Notes under the pieces: model-generated
The model's input: only the letters and a program-made list of their open reading frames with translations
Database searches by the model: none
What the model was told of the DNA's origin: nothing
Assembly (NCBI GenBank): GCA_023443145.1
Contig: JAEZVS010000171.1
Span: forward strand, 1-7,945
From: Bacillota bacterium
Lineage (GTDB): Bacteria; Bacillota; Peptococcia; Peptococcales; Peptococcaceae
DNA: 7,945 nt
Direction: 5' to 3'
Made by a program: the position numbers and the translations under genes
Shown: piece after piece, positions 5,934 through 7,945 of the stretch
Layout: each line of letters opens with the position of its first letter
Numbering within the stretch: position 1 is the stretch's first letter

Positions 5934-7004
5934 TCAAAGGGAAGAGGGCGCATCAAAACCCGCATGATCGCCGCGATCCACGCACACTTCATAGCCGATG
6001 GCTGCCAGGCGGCGAGACAAGTCTTGCACATGTTCCGCCGCCTCCTGACCGCTGTAGCGTTTGCCGTCGTAAAGCATATATTTGTGACGGACCGCCGGCG
6101 GCGACAGATTGGGCATAATGACGTTGCAGCCGGCCCGAATGCCCAGAACGTGTCCGTCCGCATCTGCCGTATTTAAGGCTGTGGTGGCCGGCAAAAGCAC
6201 ATTCGGATACATGATGCGCACCAAAGAAAGCACATAAAGGGTTAGCGGCACGCTACCGGGCGCCTTATCTTTAAAAGGTGTATCCCGATGTGGCAGAAAA
6301 GGGCCGATACCCACCATATGCGGCCGGAACGTCTGCATAAAGAGAAAATCCTCTGCCAAATGAGAAAGTTCCTGCCCCGGTGAGCCCACCATAATACCGC
6401 AGCCTGTCTGGTAGCCCAGAGAGCGTAAATCGGCAAGACACTGCATGCGATGGCCATGACTCATTGCAGGGGGATGCAGATGCGCATAATGAGCCGCATT
6501 TGCCGTTTCATGACGAAGCAAAAATCGATTGGCCCCCGCTTCGAAGAGCGCCCGATAACTTTCCAATGAGCGCTCACCTACCGACAATGTCAATGCCACA
6601 TCCGGATAATTGGACCGCATTTCCTGCAAAAGAGGCACCAGGCGGTCATCTGTCCAATAAGGATCTTCGCCTCCCTGGAGCACAAAAGTGCGAAAACCTG
6701 CCTCATAACCCACTCGGCACGCTGCCAAAATATCATCCTCTGTCAAACGATAGCGTTCAACCCGGCTGTTTCCGCGGCGAATACCGCAATAATAACAATT
6801 GTTTTGGCAGTAATTGCTAAACTCAATAAGCCCTCGAATAAAAATCCGTCGCCCATAATATTGTATGGCCAAATCCCGGGCCTTTGCCGCCAAATGAGCA
6901 CGAAAAGCTTCATCCGGCCAAACGCTCAAGAGATGCATCCATTCTTCTTTGGTGAGAACAGCCCCCTCTTCCAGCTGTGCCAGGGCACATTCCGCCTTAC
7001 GCAT
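5934..7004 (-). CDS. hydE: [FeFe] hydrogenase maturase HydE (radical SAM)
   Basis: Radical SAM enzyme that acts on the HydG product on the way to the dithiomethylamine-bridged diiron unit; 356 residues from this start, the normal size. The radical SAM motif is C66-x3-C70-x2-C73 (CQNNCYYC) after the conserved lead IRGLIEFSNY. Other HydE hallmarks are VLQGGEDPYW (108-117), LLRHETANA (162-170), GSPGQ (207-211), VGIGPFLPHRDTP (231-243) and NVIMPN (294-299). The C-terminal cysteines that bind an extra cluster in Thermotoga HydE are absent, as in many homologues, and that cluster is known to be dispensable. The open frame extends to a GTG at 7046 inside the upstream gene. I chose ATG 7004 because the residues after it align with the usual HydE N-terminus. 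It overlaps the upstream stop (ATGCGTAA), so coupling is likely; the nearby GAGGAG is only one base from the ATG. Confidence 0.95.
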   Translation of the reverse strand: MRKAECALAQLEEGAVLTKEEWMHLLSVWPDEAFRAHLAAKARDLAIQYYGRRIFIRGLIEFSNYCQNNCYYCGIRRGNSRVERYRLTEDDILAACRVGYEAGFRTFVLQGGEDPYWTDDRLVPLLQEMRSNYPDVALTLSVGERSLESYRALFEAGANRFLLRHETANAAHYAHLHPPAMSHGHRMQCLADLRSLGYQTGCGIMVGSPGQELSHLAEDFLFMQTFRPHMVGIGPFLPHRDTPFKDKAPGSVPLTLYVLSLVRIMYPNVLLPATTALNTADADGHVLGIRAGCNVIMPNLSPPAVRHKYMLYDGKRYSGQEAAEHVQDLSRRLAAIGYEVCVDRGDHAGFDAPSSL

Positions 7005-7266
7005 TCTCCTCACAGGAAATGACGTTGGAATAGCAAGCCTTGGCACTCACACCCGCTAAGCGGCCCACTTTGCCCGATATGCTGTTGATCACATCCTGGG
7101 GCGCATCCACCGCCAATGAGATGATGTTCACCCCGCGTTCACGGTAAGGTATGCCCATACGGCCAATAACATAATCGCGATACTCGTGTAAAATCTCGTT
7201 CAATGCCTCCACCGATTGGGCGTCTTCCACAATAATGCCAACAATAGCCACGCGTGATTCTGTCAT
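6997..7266 (-). CDS. TM1266-type iron-only hydrogenase system putative regulator
   Basis: Small protein of 89 residues matching the TM1266 family, which is strongly associated with hydE/hydF/hydG loci and is annotated as a putative hydrogenase system regulator. The sequence begins RVAIVGIIVED (5-15) and contains an RDYVIGRMGIPYRERGVNIISL segment around residues 30-51 and a GKVGRLAGVSAK stretch near 65-76, consistent with the small ferredoxin-like/ACT-like fold of the family. There is no visible helix-turn-helix or metal motif; its two cysteines (C78, C85) lie near the C-terminus. How it acts is not established. The start at 7266 has GGAGG 7 bases upstream. The frame stays open to 7428 upstream, but that extension has no ribosome binding site and is not family-like. 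It is the first gene of the maturation operon, and its end overlaps the hydE start. Confidence 0.88.
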   Translation of the reverse strand: MTESRVAIVGIIVEDAQSVEALNEILHEYRDYVIGRMGIPYRERGVNIISLAVDAPQDVINSISGKVGRLAGVSAKACYSNVISCEENA

Positions 7267-7282
7267 AAATATCCCTCCATAT

Positions 7283-7304
7283 AAAAAAAGAGCGCCACGC
7301 GCCC
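7283..7304 (-). terminator. Candidate leader terminator (attenuator) before the TM1266-type gene
   Basis: On the minus strand GGGCGC (7304-7299), loop GTG, GCGCTC (7295-7290) and TTTTTTT (7289-7283) have the form of an intrinsic terminator with a 6-bp GC-rich stem, one G-U pair and a triloop. It ends 16 bases before the start codon at 7266, so it would stop transcription before the operon unless prevented. The stem is short, so efficiency is uncertain. Confidence 0.5.
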
Positions 7305-7365
7305 GACGTACAAGCCTTCTCGTAGAGTTCATAAGAAGTCGTCGTCTCAGCGCTTGTTTGACTGC

Positions 7366-7374
7366 ATCATACCA
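7366..7374 (-). promoter_or_regulatory. Candidate extended -10 promoter for the TM1266-hydEGF operon
   Basis: On the minus strand TGG-TATGAT (7374-7366) is an extended -10 element with five of six consensus bases. The -35 position at a 17-base spacing reads TTCTCT, which is poor, so recognition would rest on the extended -10. Transcription would begin near 7359, giving a leader of about 93 bases that includes the candidate terminator at 7283-7304. Confidence 0.4.
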
Positions 7375-7446
7375 CAAAGGCCCCGGAAAGAGAAGAGTTT
7401 TTGCAATTGATCGACGATTCTGTCCCATAAATATATCTTTCTTTAT

Positions 7447-7494
7447 GCATTATCATTTGCGGGGCGTAAAGCGAGTAAAATGCTTTATTTTTTT
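7447..7494 (+). terminator. Weak hairpin plus T-rich run, rightward
   Basis: On the plus strand GCATT and AATGC close a structure with an inner stem TTTGC/GCGAG (two G-U pairs) and an internal loop, then a T-rich run (7484-7494). It could terminate a rightward transcript or act in the leader of the flavoprotein gene. The stem is interrupted and AT-rich, so this is tentative. Confidence 0.25.
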
Positions 7495-7587
7495 ATATCA
7501 CAGTGCTAACATAACTTATGGATAGCGACTGTTAACCTCATCCAAATGCGATTCATTGTAAAGATCATATCGAAAGGAGATACTTTT

Positions 7588-7945
7588 ATGTTTGATATTC
7601 TCGTTATTGGCGCCGGTCCTGCCGGCGTATCCGCCACCCTCTATGCCCGCGCCCGCGGCGCTTCGGTGGCACTGGTGGAAAAAGGAGCCATTGGTGGCCT
7701 GGTGGGCACCGTATCTAAAGTCAGTCATTACACCGGCCTTATAGAAAATGAAACCGGACTGAGTTTTGCAAAAAGGTTAAAAGAGCAAGTGGATGCGTGC
7801 GGATGCACCTTTTTCGCCGACGAAGTCTCCGCATGCGAACTGGATGGGGACATCAAAAAAGTCACGCTTACCGGCGGCGACGTGCTGGAAGCCAAAGCGG
7901 TGATCATCGCCACCGGAAACGCGCCCAAATCCTTAGGTTTGGCTC
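7588..7945 (+). CDS. Thioredoxin-reductase-like FAD-dependent oxidoreductase, N-terminal part, cut by window edge
   Basis: The first 119 residues of a two-dinucleotide-binding-domain flavoprotein of the thioredoxin reductase family. The FAD-binding Rossmann motif is VIGAGPAG (6-13), followed by the ARARGASVALVEK strand (20-32). IIATGNAPKSLG (106-117) is the typical ATG motif of the FAD domain. In place of the usual GGQ after the second strand the protein has IGGLVG (35-40) and then HYTGLIENETG. The redox CxxC and the NAD(P)H-binding motif of classical TrxB lie beyond the window, so it may be a true thioredoxin reductase, a ferredoxin-dependent flavin thioredoxin reductase or a disulfide-unrelated relative. 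The start has AAAGGAG 8 bases upstream. It is divergent from the hydrogenase genes and may or may not be functionally linked to them. Confidence 0.85.
   Translation, partial: MFDILVIGAGPAGVSATLYARARGASVALVEKGAIGGLVGTVSKVSHYTGLIENETGLSFAKRLKEQVDACGCTFFADEVSACELDGDIKKVTLTGGDVLEAKAVIIATGNAPKSLGLA

Larger units (their letters stand above)
7267..7587. other. Divergent intergenic region between the TM1266-type gene and the flavoprotein gene
   Basis: This stretch of 321 bases has no supported protein gene. From left to right it contains the GGAGGG ribosome binding site of the TM1266-type gene, the candidate leader terminator, an extended -10 candidate facing left, a plus-strand hairpin followed by a T-rich run (7447-7494), an imperfect palindrome (7505-7526) and the AAAGGAG ribosome binding site of the rightward gene. 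I could not identify a convincing rightward promoter or any known riboswitch class. Confidence 0.5.

Noticed and set aside
4775..6118. 447-codon open frame on the plus strand
   Set aside because: It runs antisense across hydG, the hydE-hydG gap and the end of hydE, has no family-like sequence, and is rich in His and Phe as expected from the opposite strand of a real gene.
7005..7046. hydE start at GTG 7046
   Set aside because: It adds 14 residues encoded inside the upstream gene; family length and N-terminus fit ATG 7004, which overlaps the upstream stop.
6997..7428. Longer version of the TM1266-type protein starting at 7428 (or at ATG 7332)
   Set aside because: No ribosome binding site at either start, the extra N-terminus is unlike the family, and it would read through the leader terminator; ATG 7266 has GGAGG at the right distance.
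7267..7587. tRNA, T-box or known riboswitch in the divergent region
   Set aside because: No T-loop GGTTCGAATCC-type sequence, no T-box AGGGTGGNACCGCG, and no other class signature could be recognised.
7516..7928. Minus-strand open frames opposite the flavoprotein gene
   Set aside because: Antisense to a clear FAD-binding protein with a good start; no family resemblance.

Overview
The window looks like part of an anaerobic, fermentative, H2-evolving bacterium, most likely of the Bacillota (Clostridia or Negativicutes). The reasons are the [FeFe]-hydrogenase genes, strong AAGGAGG-type ribosome binding sites before most genes, compact unidirectional operons, a Rex-type operator and intrinsic terminators. 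By eye the base composition is about half G+C in genes and AT-rich between them. The genus cannot be told from the sequence.

Layout. All genes from 1 to 7266 are on the minus strand, so read from right to left. (1) 7266 to 3169: a maturation operon with a small TM1266-type protein, then hydE, hydG and hydF, the three enzymes that build the [FeFe]-hydrogenase H-cluster. It ends in an intrinsic terminator whose hairpin contains the hydF stop codon. (2) 3168 to 2913: an AT-rich control region with two weak candidate promoters, a Rex-like palindrome (core GTGAA-N4-TTCAC), a second small palindrome and a leader hairpin. (3) 2912 to 1: the structural operon of a four-subunit NAD(P)-linked [FeFe] hydrogenase of the Hnd/HydABC type, hndA (NuoE-like), hndB (2Fe-2S thioredoxin fold), hndC (NuoF-like flavoprotein) and hndD (catalytic HydA). 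The window cuts hndD after 164 codons, before the H-cluster domain. (4) 7267 to 7587: a divergent intergenic region with a leader terminator before the TM1266-type gene, plus other hairpins and palindromes. (5) 7588 onward, plus strand: the first 119 codons of a thioredoxin-reductase-like flavoprotein.

How they work together. HydE and HydG are radical SAM enzymes that make the CO, CN- and dithiomethylamine parts of the diiron subcluster, HydF is the GTPase scaffold, and HndD is the client. HndA, HndB and HndC connect the H-cluster to NAD(P)H, and in characterised relatives also to ferredoxin by flavin-based electron bifurcation or confurcation. A Rex site before hndA would couple hydrogenase expression to the NADH/NAD+ ratio.

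The genes belong to known families. The less ordinary parts are the non-coding signals (Rex-like operator, dual-start leader hairpin at hndA, possible attenuator before the TM1266-type gene), some residue substitutions in HydF, and the divergent flavoprotein. I saw no tRNA, rRNA, CRISPR array, insertion sequence or phage gene.
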